A stretch of DNA of 64,000 nucleotides from assembly GCA_006384855.1 (NCBI GenBank), contig VCJN01002132.1:1-64000 (forward strand), read 5' to 3'. The notes beneath the pieces are model-generated. The model saw only the letters and a program-made list of their open reading frames with translations, was not told the DNA's origin and did not search any database. Origin of the DNA: Tetraselmis striata. Its lineage: Eukaryota > Chlorophyta > Chlorodendrophyceae > Chlorodendrales > Chlorodendraceae. Positions 53,761 through 64,000 of this stretch are shown here, in pieces. The position numbers were made by a program, and so were the translations under genes. How positions within the stretch are numbered: position 1 is the stretch's first letter; every line of letters begins with the position of its first letter.

Positions 53761-54552
53761 ATGGCCGTTGCCTTGGCAGGGAGCCGGGCGCGCATCGCCG
53801 CCGGCGCTGCCGCCCGCCCAGCCGGCCCGCTGCGGCCGCCGGCCGCGCGGGCACCGCTGCGCCTGCCTGGTCGCCACGCCGAGCGCCGCACCGCCACCGC
53901 AAATGCTGTGTCGGAGGTAGTTGGGCCGCTTGCCGCCCTGGACCTGGACTGGTCCGATCCCGACACGCTCATCGGCGCCGCCGGCGCTGTGCTCGGCCTG
54001 GGTCTCGGCATCGGCATCCCTCTCTTTTTCATCTCTCGCGACGAGAAGGACGAGGAGCGCCTGGAAGAGCTCCGCCAGCTCAACAGGGAGACGTTCAAGG
54101 AGACCGGGGAGTACATGTCTCCGGTGAGCCTTGCTTCCAGCTTGTCTACATAGTTTCGCTGTGTACCCAGCGGGGGCTCAAAAAATTCTACCCCGGCAGG
54201 ACTTACCTGCGTGTATTCCTATCTTAATAATGCGATTTCTCCGATAAGCAATTCTTAGTGGTCTTCCTTCGCTCTTGTTCGTATTCGTCCAAGCGGCGAA
54301 GGAGCAGGCCGCTGAGCCCTGCTTCCGTTGCATGTCCCACAGGAGGAGATCGAGGCCATCCGCCCGCCGCGGTGGACCGACCGCAGGTGCGCCTCCAACC
54401 TTGCCTTACATGTGGCTCAGGCACGCTCTTGCTGCCTTACCCCAGCTGCCGGGTGCGCCTGTAGACACTTCTCCTGCAGGTCTGCCGTGGCGACTGATCC
54501 CCACCTGCTCACCCCGCCCCCCACCGACAGGGAGTTTGTGGATGATGATTAG
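53761..54552 (+). CDS. small predicted plastid membrane protein
   Basis: Exons 53761-54123, 54343-54386 and 54531-54552; phases agree, 429 nt, 142 aa. The N-terminus MAVALAGSRARIAAGAAARP with a long Ala/Arg/Pro stretch is a typical algal chloroplast transit peptide (to about residue 45). A Gly/Leu-rich TM segment follows (GAAGAVLGLGLGIGIPLFFI), then a highly charged helix (DEKDEERLEELRQLNRETFK) and the tail EYMSP-EEIEAIRPPRWTDRR-EFVDDD assembled from three exons. The TM plus charged tail suggests a single-pass thylakoid or envelope protein facing the stroma. The clean conserved-looking tail implies a functional gene; I cannot name the family. Confidence 0.7.
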
Positions 54553-55650
54553 GCTGGAACATTCATTGCGCCTTCACCCAGGGCCACTTCTACATGCGAT
54601 GACTGCTCGTCCCATTTTAATTCAGCCATGCTCAATACGTAATACTCCATGTGACACTGTGCTATGCCCTCTGCCCACAACTGGCTGCATATCACCGCAC
54701 CTCTGATTCTACGTCCAGCAGCAGAATTATAGGGCCAGCAGGTCCTGGTACGAATCCGAGCGACTACTGCATGCAAACCGTATTTCGTTGCATTGCCTGC
54801 CAGCCCTTCTCTTCTCCGCCTGGTCTCCTCGCAGCATGGTTCAGTATGTGGGAGGCATTGGGAATCGCAATGCGCCGCTGGGTATTGTTGCCGGGATGGT
54901 AGTCGCCAGTCCAGTCCAAGAAACCCTGTGTTTTCTCCAGATATGTGGCCCCACACTTGCTCTGCGTTGCCACGAGGAGTGCGGTCCGACGGGTATTCGA
55001 TTCGTCACATCTTCCGGGCAGCTGCTTCTTCACTGATGGGCGAAAGCACCCGCAATCTTCTGCAGTGCCATGCCGTTGCTGAGCAAATCTCGTTCTCTCG
55101 CCCTTGGGTACAGGCATTTCCCAAGGCATGACATTTCTTAGCATTCACCAGCTTTGCCACAGACGCAATGTTGCCATTGGACTGCCGGGGGTTGCCCGCA
55201 GCTGGATCATCCGCTACCCAAACAACACAACGAGCTCTAGTCCCTCGCAGGTCTCGCTTGTTCACAGTACATGCCCTTGGACATGTGTGGGTTCCTGCCC
55301 AACTGTGCGTCACTCGGACTCGCTTGCGTGTGTAGCCGGATGACTATGGGTATAGAGAGGCACCTCCACGATAAGCACACTACAGGGGGGGCGGGGGGGG
55401 GGGGGGGGGGGGGTATACTTACCCACATAGGCCTGTAGAGTGTCACACCTGGCGGCAGCCCATAAGTTATGTAGAGGTTTCCCATTGAAACGCCCAGGCG
55501 AGTGAATGAGCCACCGTGGCAGCTGAGTGCCGTGCTCTGGCTCGCTCACAGACATGCGGTTACGCGGCATTCCACTGCACCAGCATTGCGACCCGATAAT
55601 GCTGACGTATGATGCTGTAGATGCAGTGCATGGCCCGGCAGCTAAACTGG
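54553..55650. other. spacer between convergent genes
   Basis: Holds a G20 run (55394-55413) and no supported exon. Confidence 0.5.
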
Positions 55651-55656
55651 GCATTG

Positions 55657-55661
55657 TTACA
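55657..55661 (-). promoter_or_regulatory. candidate TGTAA polyadenylation signal
   Basis: TGTAA on the minus strand, about 97 nt past the stop of the TPR gene. TGTAA is the usual signal in Chlamydomonas-type green algae. Confidence 0.4.
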
Positions 55662-55757
55662 AAAAACAGCCCCGCATGGCACCGAACAGCAGCACGGCTA
55701 CCGGAGCATGTCCTTGCCCCGGAGCCTCTCTCCCTGGACGGCCAGCGCACAGCGGCC

Positions 55758-57200
55758 CTACCAGATCAGCCATGGCTTGTTGGTGCCCGAGTTCTTCCCC
55801 CTCTTGCGCCCAAAGATGGCGTTGATCTTGTCTCCCGGGTTCTCAAACCTTCGCAGCGTGTTTGAGCGGGAAGGGGGGGGGGGGGGGAGGGCAGTCAGTC
55901 CATGGCAACAGGGGCGCGGGTGCGGTCACGGGGTGAGCAGCAGGAGCAGTCAGATGCGCCTCACTTTCTGATGGCAGCCTCCAGCTCGCCGCCCTGAATG
56001 TTGGCGAGGTCGGGGTCCTTCCTGAGCTGCTGGAAGTCGTCAAAGCCTGAGAAACCGCCACACAGAGGCCGCATCAGCTGCAGGGGAGGGGCCTTCTGTG
56101 CCTGCACCTGATTGATGATACGGTGCCAGCCGGGCCGAACGAGTGCGCCCTGAAGGCACGTCGCGGGCTGGGCGGATGGGAGCACCGTTTTCCAGGGCGC
56201 CCTGAAGGCACGTCACGGCGCTCTGCGTCTCGCCCAGCTGGCTGTACGCACACGCCATGTTGTACAGCGCGGCGTTCTCCTCGCCTTCGCTTGGGCAGCT
56301 GCGGGTCAGATGGCGGGCGCCATCCGGTCAGCCCCGCCCCGCCCCGCCCCGCCATGCGCCGCCACATCGCCGCGGTACCAACCCGCCCCGCGGGGCCACG
56401 CTGCCAGTCGCTCAACGACTGAGCCGATGGACGTGATCAGGTTGTCGCCGTCGTCGGCAGGTATAGATTAGGTGAGGGCGGCCGCGCACCTGAACTCGCG
56501 CACCGTGCCCGACATGCGCATTGCCCCGCTGCCGGGCAGCTCCAGCGACTTCTGCCACATCGCGATGGCCTTCTTGAACTGCTTGTCGGCGTACAGCTCC
56601 AGGCCCAGGCTGATGGCATCCTTGCACGTCTTGGGCCTACATAGGATGGCGGGATGGCAGGCCGTTACTCTCGATGCGCCATGTCTGGCATGCGTGGAAG
56701 AACCCTCACCCATCATCGAGATGTGATATTGTTTGCTCTTATGTGATGCAGTTGGGGCTGGGCTGGAGGGCGCCCACTCATCCTTGGCTCCAGTTGTGCT
56801 AGCATCCCTGAGCGCAAGAGCAGGCTGTCAGTAAGTTTCCTGGGCACACCCAGAAGCTCTGCCACATCTCCCTGCGGGGCTTTCCTTGATCGACAGGAGC
56901 CCTGGTGAAGGATACAGGGATACCCCCCCCCCCCCGCGGGCCCCCCCATTGTGTGACCTACGTGTTTCCCGCCTAGCCCAGTTCCCCAGCCCCAGCTGGG
57001 GGCTCTCACTCTGCCTCGGCACGCAACAATAGCGGCCGGCGCGTACGCTGCGCGCCGCACAGAGCGCGCCCGGCGCGTGTCATCCGCTGTGGCAGCGCTG
57101 TCGCCCTGAACGCAGGCGTGCCTCCGCGGCCGGCCGGTGCGAGGTGTGTCCTCGAGGCGGACGCAAGGGGCAGGGTCGCTGCGAGAGATGCGAGGGCCAT
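55758..57200 (-). CDS. plastid-targeted TPR protein
   Basis: Exons (minus): 57200-57010, 56636-56490, 56298-56186, 56046-55965, 55848-55758; all phases agree, 624 nt, 207 aa. A Ser/Arg/Ala-rich leader (MALASLAATLPLASASRTHL, to about residue 64) fits a chloroplast transit peptide. TPR-like pairs follow: KDAISLGLELYADKQFKKAI / AMWQKSLEL and EENAALYNMACAYSQLGETQ / SAVTCLQGALENG, then FDDFQQLRKDPDLANI. This ALYN.AC.Ys.l....a...L..al..GF.d...lr.DpDL pattern occurs in plastid TPR proteins of plants and algae. The C-terminus FENPGDKINAIFGRKRGKNS is basic. Probably a soluble stromal or thylakoid assembly factor; the partner is unknown. Intron 4 carries a G/C homopolymer close to its acceptor. Confidence 0.8.
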
Positions 57201-57673
57201 TTTGTGATCCCGAGGAACGGTCAGCAGGTCACGAGGAACGGCGAGCGGCAAGGTGCGGCGGGCTACGGTCCTCGAGCTTCAAATACCTGCCTTGACCACT
57301 GTCGATGGAGTGCTGCTGCTGCTGTGTGGCGCCGCCAGCCAACAACCACAAACTCGCCGACGATATCTACCTTGGAAACGCGCCGATAGTTCGTACGCCA
57401 CAGTGCAGGCGCGCAGGCAGACGAGGCCGGCGGAGCCCCCCCCGCAACCCCCCCCCCCCCCCCCCCCCCCCCCCGGGTGTCCTTGACAGTAAGAATCCTG
57501 TCTGTGTGGGTGTGCAGGGCATATTCTAAATAGGGATTGATCAAGGCGTAGCGTTAGGTCAATAGAGATGACTACGGCAGGATTCTTAGGATTATATGTC
57601 GGTCGCTGAGCAAGAGCAGGCCGGACGGACATTCAGATATATATTGCCCTAATCCTAACTGGTTCTGATCTAA
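57201..57673. other. spacer, 5' flank of the TPR gene
   Basis: Contains a 27-nt C run (57448-57474). No promoter motif identified. Confidence 0.45.
57448..57474 (+). repeat. 27-nt C homopolymer
   Basis: Uninterrupted C run upstream of the TPR gene. Confidence 0.9.
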
Positions 57674-60112
57674 ACGTGTTTATGGGGTTTCCTAACGGAC
57701 TATAGCTGTCCTAGTGCGACCCGTACGGTCTGTAGTGGTTTCAAGCCGTTACCATCGGGGTTTGGTACGGGCTACCCCATCGCCCGCGAGCCCTGCGCTC
57801 CCGGCCGGGGAGCTACTTAGGACAGCCACCAGCAGCTCGTCTGCCATCTTCCAGCTCGCTGCCTTCGGCAGCGGCTTCGCGTACTTGTGCGCGCGAGGGT
57901 CACTGAGGCTGAACAAGTCCGCACCGAGGTTCATCCACCCGGTAGTGAGTCGTCGTGCCGCGCACATGCCTTACAACATCAGGCAGCGACAGACAGCCCC
58001 TCGGTAGTGTGGTTTTCCCTACTCGTGCGCCCGATGTCGTTTTCCGTTTTTGCCCTGGCTTTGCAGCTGGGACGTTTTCGGATGGCGATGCGCACGGCAA
58101 GGAATTGGAGCTGGGCGGTCCCCGTTGGGGGGGGTTTAAACCTCAACACCCGAAGTCGAGTCGCAATACAGGCCTTCGGGGCTCCCGCAGTGGAGCGCCC
58201 TCTCGCAGTAGTCAACTCTTGAGGTTTAGGTGAGGTGGACGCGCTCGGCACCATGGCCGCTGCTCGTCACGGTTGTCAACGACGACGACTACGCCCACCG
58301 CAACAAATCGGCGCGGACGGAGGGGGACGTCCGTGTCGTCGGGGCGACCACTTGTTGTCCCGCAAGACACTGCAACCCAGTCCCCGTGTCCTCGCAGCAG
58401 GGCGCCGTGGCATCAACGGTCGTTACATGCTGTGGTTTTCCGGAACTACTCGCGTAATTGGCCTGTTACATGGGTGGCGCCGCTCACGCGCCGGTGTTTT
58501 GAGAGGGCTCGTTGCCCTCGCCCCAATGAAGCTTCAGCAACGTTTGTTGTGGTCGCAGTGGGAGGCGTTTGTGCGGCCCGTGCCGATGCGTCTCCGACGT
58601 CTCCTACTCCAACGTCGTCGTCACAAGGACCACGACAACCTGCCGCTGCCCGCCGGGGGGCAGCTCCACCACCTGGCGTGCCTGGCGTCTCGTGGTGTAC
58701 GTAACTACCCTTGGCCAACTCTGGGTTTGGGACTTCGGCGGCCGTCGCTGGTGCAACAGCAGCGGCCGCCTCGTCGTCTCCCTCGCCCCGACATCATTGG
58801 CATCGTTACGGGCCGGCATAGGCTACAAGGGCCTCCACGCCGGCCAACCCGCTTCCAACGTCACGGCAACGCATTTGTGACAACACGAGCTGCCCGCCGG
58901 GGGACAGCTCCGCCACCTAACGCGACTTGTGCGTTTCGTGGCATCATCCTAAGCCGACGCTTTGTGGGTTGGTCAGCAGCCGTCGTTGGTGCAGCAACGG
59001 CGGTCGGCTCACCGCTCTCCGCGAAGAAAGACCCACGGCGACAACTAACCGAGTCGGCGGGTCTTCTGCGACGTCGCCGACAACCGACCCCGACACACCT
59101 GAACCGGTACAGCACGACCACACAGGGTTCCACATTTCCGCGCCCTCAGCGTTGTGCGTTTCACCCGCCGCTCTTCGCGCAAGGGGGCGAAACAACCACC
59201 GCTGGTGATGACAGCGGCAGTACATCGCTGTCATCGCGAGTTGTTGCGTCCACCCCTCGTAACGTGCATCGCCAGTACAGGTACATGGTACGAGTTACCA
59301 TCGCGTCGGGTACAGTGCACCAGTACTTCACCTGACTGTACTCGGCGCGCTCGCGCGCTCGTGCGCGCAGCTGTACTCGTCCTACTCGTGCATGTGCCGC
59401 TGCTTTGCTGGGCGCTCGTCGCCAACTTGGGCTTTGCTACCCCTGCTGCTTCTACTGGCCCGCAGTTCCGGCTCGTGCCGCACGCCACCATGGCGCGCAA
59501 CCAATACTATAGGGCGCCGTCGGGAGACTGCGCCTTAATTCCGCGACACGTCCAGCCTATGTCATGCCGGCGTCAACATCTCCCGCCCGCGCCTGATGCG
59601 CCTGCGCCTCGATCGAGGTCCTCTTGGCGCGAGACCCCTCTACAACTCAAGACATCTTCCGCCTTCGTCTGGTCGGCACGCCTGCCGACTGCCCACGCTC
59701 GCAGTCGTAAACGAACCGCGTGTAAACTGGCAAAGCCAGACTCGAATGCATGATTGAAATGACGTGTTTATGGGGTTTCCTAACGGACTATAGCTGTCCT
59801 AGTGCGACCCGTACGGTCTGTAGTGGTTTCAAGCCGTTACCATCGGGGTTTGGTACGGGCTACCCCATCGCCCGCGAGCCCTGCGCTCCCGGCCGGGGAG
59901 CTACTTAGGACAGCCACCAGCAGCTCGTCTGCCATCTTCCAGCTCGCTGCCTTCGGTAGCGCCCTCCCGTTTCCCGCCTCCGCCCTGCGGGCTCCTCCTC
60001 CGACATTCCCTCCCCTTTCGCTGAACCTTCCTAGCCATAAAATGGCGCTTTTCCGTGTAAAACAGCCTCCGCACTCTTTTTTGGCAAAACTAGACTCGAA
60101 TGCATGATTGAA
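57674..60112 (+). mobile_element. N2: young split-direct-repeat element without recombinase
   Basis: A1 57674-57873 and A2 59762-59961 are 200 bp with a single difference seen. B1 (about 59722-59757) ends CCAGACTCGAATGCATGATT and B2 (59962-60112) ends with the same motif (CTAGACTCGAATGCATGATT). A starts ACGTGTTTATGGGGTTTCC, the mirror of the A end of E1-E3 (GGAAACCCCATAAAC). The 1.85-kb body has no recombinase or RT. It holds two diverged tandem blocks (about 58640-58780 and 58890-59020), each with a GG.CAGCTCC.CCACCT start and a CAGC.GCCG box. The body aligns with N1. Very similar A copies suggest recent mobility. Confidence 0.78.
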
Positions 60113-60598
60113 ACTATTCCTACTCACCGATCAGACGGATTTCAAAGCAGACTCTCGTTTTGCCAAAAAGGTCGCGCAGGACAAGAGCCGAAATTGCCAG
60201 GAAATAGTGGAGGGAAAACGGAGTCAGCAGGTGAGGGGAGGCGCTGCGTAGTGTAACGCAGCGAAACTGGAAGATGGCAGGCTCAGCTGTTATGGCTGCT
60301 TTTATGTTTACTCGTGCTGCACCCAAAAAGGGCGCAACGACAGGTGCCTAGTAACCCGTACCACTGAGCAGCACGCGGTAGCCGGAAAAGCGCTTTAGCG
60401 ATTTATAAGGAAACTAAGGATGAAACCCCATAAACAAAGTTGGGTATCAAAGATGAGTATGGTTTTGCCAGTGATAAGCGAACGGAGATAGCGCTGGATT
60501 GACGGAGAAGGGGTAGCGCCAGGTCATGAAGGGGGCACCGGAAAGGCCACCGCTGCGGAGTCTTGTTGGACCTGGAAATGGCGGAGGGGCGCGATCTA

Positions 60599-60746
60599 AC
60601 CGAAGAAGAACCATGCGCTAGGCGAAGTAGGAAGGACGTTGGGGCCGACGTAGTCCAGAACGACGTCGGAGTTAGTGGCCCAGCCGCCTTGGTAGCGGAT
60701 ATGGGACAGTGAAGTGCCGATGGCGTTAGCGGCTGATGCTGCTCCC

Positions 60747-60780
<34 letters not shown>

Positions 60781-62086
60781 GGGCGGGGCAGCACCGACAA
60801 GACGAACGGCCGTAGCGAGCCAGTCTGAAATTGTGGCGGCAGTCCAAGACTTGGACTACTCGCTCGGGGTGACCACCCAGAGGTTTGTTTCGGCCAAGGC
60901 AACAGGGGCCAGGGGGGAAGACTGCACGTGGTCGATGAAGTGGTGCATTTTTCAGACGTCGACGCGCAATGCGGGGGTGCTCCGATAATGACACTGGAAG
61001 GAGCAGTACGCGGTACGCGGCGCGCGCGGTCGGGGCCGCGTCGACCGGCGCGGCCTTTCTCGCGGTAAACCTGCAGGGTAATTTGTAGTCGTCGACGACA
61101 TGCACGTCCCGCACTCGGCATGACACGCGAGTAAGTCCCCTGGCAAAGAACATAAAGTTGACGACAATATTCGAGGCCATGTGGGCTCGGAAGTCGTACT
61201 GGTACTCGGGACGGGGAGCATCATACACAATCCACTCTGCACGCTCGACAAAGCTGTAAGCGACATTAGCAGACAGAGGGACTCGCAAAGGGGCAGTATC
61301 CAAGCGGCGTTGCCTGAGCATCAAGCCACGACGAGCCGCGGTATAAGGGGCAGGTTGTCCTTCATTGGCGATCGGGTCGGGGTTGTGGAGCTCAAAGAAC
61401 TTGCTTGTTGATTGATGACAGGTAGGGCTACAACGACTTAGCCCCCATGTGCGCCTCATCACCAATCCAAGCAACGTACCGGACGACAGTAGTAGTGGTC
61501 GCCCCCATCGGGCTGATGTTCTCGGAGTCGTGGCAGAACGCCGCGAACTGAGACAGTTTGCCGGCGTAGCTCCTGAGCGTCTGCGCGGTGAGGGAGCAGG
61601 AGATTAGGTCGAGTGTGCGCTGTCCCAGCTCGTCTGAGCCGAACGCTTTTTGTAACTAAGCGAGACCGGAGTGAAGCAGCCCAAGGGGTGACAGCTTCGG
61701 GCTCGTCAATTACGTAAGTACGGCGCTTGGCCGACGGAGTAACATGAAGCCGGTTTATTTCAGCGAAAATACTCGGCGGCAGCGGTTAGGTTCCCGGCGT
61801 TTGGCCGGTAGTTTCTGGACGGTTTTGCAACAGCGTGAGTACGGGTTTGCGGGGCCAAGCTCAGGTAGGAGGGCCGCCCCGCGCGCCCTTTGCGCTCGTA
61901 GCGCCTGGCACGCGCGTAACGTACACCTGCGGAGCTTGGTCGTTGCGAACCAGTTGTAACACGGAGTGTAGCAACCGACGGACGTAGCGGCGATGAGATG
62001 GTACGGGAGGCGGATTGTTGAGCCGCCATGTGCAGGTGTGCGGATGGTTGAGCCGCACTCGGCTTTAGCTGTAAGAAGTGCCGCAT
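60599..62086 (-). pseudogene. tyrosine recombinase remnant of E3
   Basis: Matches E1 ORF2 in broken frames: FMFFARGLTRVSCRVRDVHV keeps the catalytic Arg, and SHIRYQGGWATNSDVVLDYV keeps the Trp and Tyr. A 31-nt G/C run (60749-60779) replaces the codons just before KGAA, removing the His-x-x-Arg box. Several further indels break the frame (61.4-61.8 kb). Confidence 0.7.
60749..60779 (+). repeat. 31-nt G homopolymer replacing the recombinase HxxR box
   Basis: Uninterrupted G run. E1 has at this place ordinary codons for GTSWTSHSLR ahead of KGAA. Confidence 0.9.
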
Positions 62087-62290
62087 TGAGGAAGGTCTAA
62101 ATGAATAAGTGTGTAAGGTGGGGGAGGGGGGTCCGGTCAGGGCACATGGCGCTCATCCCGCCGTTGAGCTACTAGAGTTCGCCATCCATATGCACTATAT
62201 AGGCTCACTAGGGCTCACTAGGGATGCGGCGGTCACCGAAAGGTGGCCTCGCAAAGCGCCATCAGCTCCGACGAAATGTGCCCCACACCG

Positions 62291-63104
62291 TCACTCGTGC
62301 TCTTCTTCGCGGCCACGCCCGCGACCGCCGTCATGCCCTCGTCCACGCCCGCGCCTTGCAGCCGCTGCCGCCACCCGAGCAGAGGCGGTAACTTTTGCGC
62401 TCATGGCAACCGTCGCTTCGAAGACGCGACGCTCGTAGTCCTTCATCAGGTCCCCGAAAATGCTGGGCTCGCAGTACGCCCTAAACACCTTGGTCACCGT
62501 GCACACGTTTGACCTCGTTCAGCCTCCGTAGGAAGGCTAGACAATAGCGAAACGCCTTGTCGATGGCCTCGGCGTGATTCCGAGCGCGCGCGAGGTAAGA
62601 TGTGAAATCTGGATTAGCAATAGGAACGTAGGGTAGCAGCTCGTCCAACGCTACGAAGAGTGAGGCCATGTAGTGGGCTCCGAAACACGATATCCAAAGA
62701 TAGTTTACTCCTCCTGGGCCGGCAGACGGTGCTCAAGGGAAACATATCCGGCACTCGACTGACCGGTCGAACGGCCTCGTAACCAGACTCATTCCTCGCT
62801 GCAGTAGCTATGGCACCGCGAGATAGTCGTCCTCGTCACTCACGGATTTTGCTCCGACACGGCCGCTATGGGCTAGCGCTAGCAAGTCGGGGGGCTCTGC
62901 GGCTCCCCCGCTGCATGTCGGTTGTCCCGTGCTTACGCGCTGCCTGGAACCAGAGCCACGTACTCCGTCTCCACCAACAACACGGTCACGAGCCGTCAAT
63001 TGAGCTTACGATGTTGCCAGCTCGCGTAACAATGTAGAATGGGCATACATGTCTGCTTGTAGCGATTCGAGCTCATCGACGGGTTCTTCTCCACCTGACA
63101 CTAT
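62291..63104 (-). pseudogene. gag-like ORF1 remnant of E3
   Basis: Matches E1 ORF1 in fragments: SLFVALDELLPYVPIANPDF, ARARNHAEAIDKAFRYCLAF, YERRVFEATVAMSAKVTASA, and an RG-rich end (EEEHE). It contains frame breaks and a deletion around 62700-62740. Confidence 0.65.
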
Positions 63105-63262
63105 GACGCACGGACGTATGGATGGGAATTTCACACACGGGTGCTGATGAGCCGGGTGTGGTTTTGAACAAGCTAGGGTGACCTTGCTCGCAACAGGTTT
63201 CGAGACAATTAATCGCCGCGTGTGACGCAACGAAACTGGAAGATGGCATGTTCAGCTGTATA

Positions 63263-64000
63263 GTTGAAACGCATTTTGCGCGTAGTGACAGCGGATCGGG
63301 TGGTGTTTGAAATATCCGGGAGCGGGATCATGCTCGATGCGGACGTTCTAAAACAACCGGCAACGCGTAGCCTACACGTCGCCGATTTTTGGTCGGGGGC
63401 GTTGCCGATTTTGATTACTGCTTTTATTCCGGCTAGATTAGTAGAGGTATCCAGAAGCACTGGAGGGGTCCTTGCGGCATGACAGCATAGTTTTCAGATG
63501 TTTCCACGATCTGGTGGCACTGCTGCAACCTGTGTAAAAATTTTCAGCCTTCTCCCGCCAGTGCCATTCCATAACTACATGCTTAGATGCCGTCTCCACC
63601 TGCCGGCTGTGCCCCAAGTCGTCCATCAGGCTGTGAAAGTAGGTGCCGGTACTTGGCGAACATGGACAACAACACCCACCGAGGCATGTGCGTGCATGAC
63701 CGGCGGTGCTCTTTGCCAGCAAGACTCTGGTTACATGCGGTGCCGCCAGCGCTTCGCGAGCAGCCGCCTCGCCACTACTGTCGCCCGCATGCGGTGGCAA
63801 TGCTTATAGTGAAGTCGCGTTGTTCTTGTAATACTGCTCCCACTTGGCGCCAAACATGGTGGTGAGACACTGCCTGAGCTCGTCACGCCGGCGCGCGTGG
63901 GTGTACGCGTCGATGTTGCCCTTCGATACCGGGGCTGTCCTCCGCATCGTGTAATGCAACACTTTCGCTGCGCTGTCCCGGCTCCTCGCCGTTAGTTGTC
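63263..64000 (-). other. right edge, possible gene fragment on the minus strand
   Basis: Short minus-strand coding-like stretches appear (RRDELRQCLTTMFGAKWEQY near 63880-63830; YFHSLMDDLGHSRQVE near 63640-63580) but in different frames and without splice support. They may belong to a decayed element or a gene extending past the window. Confidence 0.3.

Larger units (their letters stand above)
60139..63262 (-). mobile_element. E3: decayed tyrosine-recombinase element, right end truncated
   Basis: B2 (60139-60241), A2 (60242-about 60445) and B1 (about 60446-60480, ATGGTTTTGCCAGTGATAAG) are recognisable, then ORF2 and ORF1 remnants, then only about 50 nt of A1 (63208-63262, GCAACGAAACTGGAAGATGG) before homology is lost. 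It starts about 26 bp after the end of N2. Confidence 0.75.

Noticed and set aside
58235-59335. 366-codon open frame inside element N2
   Set aside because: Arg/Pro/His-rich composition shifts with GC bias, the frame is not maintained in the homologous N1 body, and another frame (LCVSW motif) is the better conserved one.

Overview
This window looks like nuclear DNA of a green alga (Chlorophyta). Every credible protein gene is split by short spliceosomal introns (GT-AG, plus two inferred GC-AG). Several gene products carry chloroplast-type N-termini, and one gene is a plastid-type starch synthase. Introns and spacers are full of G/C homopolymers of 17-32 nt. The mobile elements include split-direct-repeat tyrosine-recombinase elements of the kind known from Chlamydomonas (TOC1/TOC3 types). 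I cannot name the species. No rRNA gene, clear tRNA gene, CRISPR array or prokaryotic operon was seen.

Layout: 0.4-3.0 kb, an ORF-poor split-direct-repeat element (N1). 3.1-5.1 kb, a multi-domain SH3-like/coiled-coil frame followed by its frameshifted C-terminal repeats. 7.5-14.1 kb (-), a six-exon starch synthase (about 1165 aa) with very large low-complexity insertions. 14.5-17.7 kb (-), an intact tyrosine-recombinase element (E1). 20.2-21.2 kb (-), a LINE 3' fragment. 23.1-24.7 kb (-), a gag-like fragment element. 25.5-27.6 kb (-), a seven-exon alpha/beta hydrolase of the phytyl-ester-synthase type. 29.2-30.8 kb (+), a broken transposase-like gene. 32.0-36.6 kb (-), a decayed second recombinase element (E2) with a 1346-bp transposon nested in its terminal repeat. 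37.6-39.6 kb (+), a conserved protein of unknown function. 41.5-42.7 kb (-), a four-TM protein. 44.3-45.5 kb (+), a METTL13-type methyltransferase. 47.5-49.4 kb, a PIF/Harbinger-like TIR element. 50.4-51.5 kb (+), a longin/adaptor-small-chain-like gene. 52.4-52.9 kb, a 240-bp-arm inverted repeat. 53.8-54.6 kb (+), a small plastid membrane protein. 55.8-57.2 kb (-), a plastid TPR protein. 57.7-60.1 kb (+), element N2. 60.1-63.3 kb (-), the decayed recombinase element E3.

The host genes are unrelated housekeeping or plastid genes with no operon logic. Exon boundaries were chosen by splice signals, reading-phase agreement and family motifs; six models give coding lengths divisible by three.

The most interesting system is the repeat landscape. 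Three copies (E1-E3) of a two-ORF element have A1-body-B1-A2-B2 split direct repeats and encode a gag-like ORF1 plus a tyrosine recombinase, but have no room for a reverse transcriptase. Two shorter elements without a recombinase (N1, N2) and a solo A repeat carry the same terminal motifs, so they are plausible passengers. Homologous copies also show G/C homopolymers growing in place, once across a catalytic recombinase motif.
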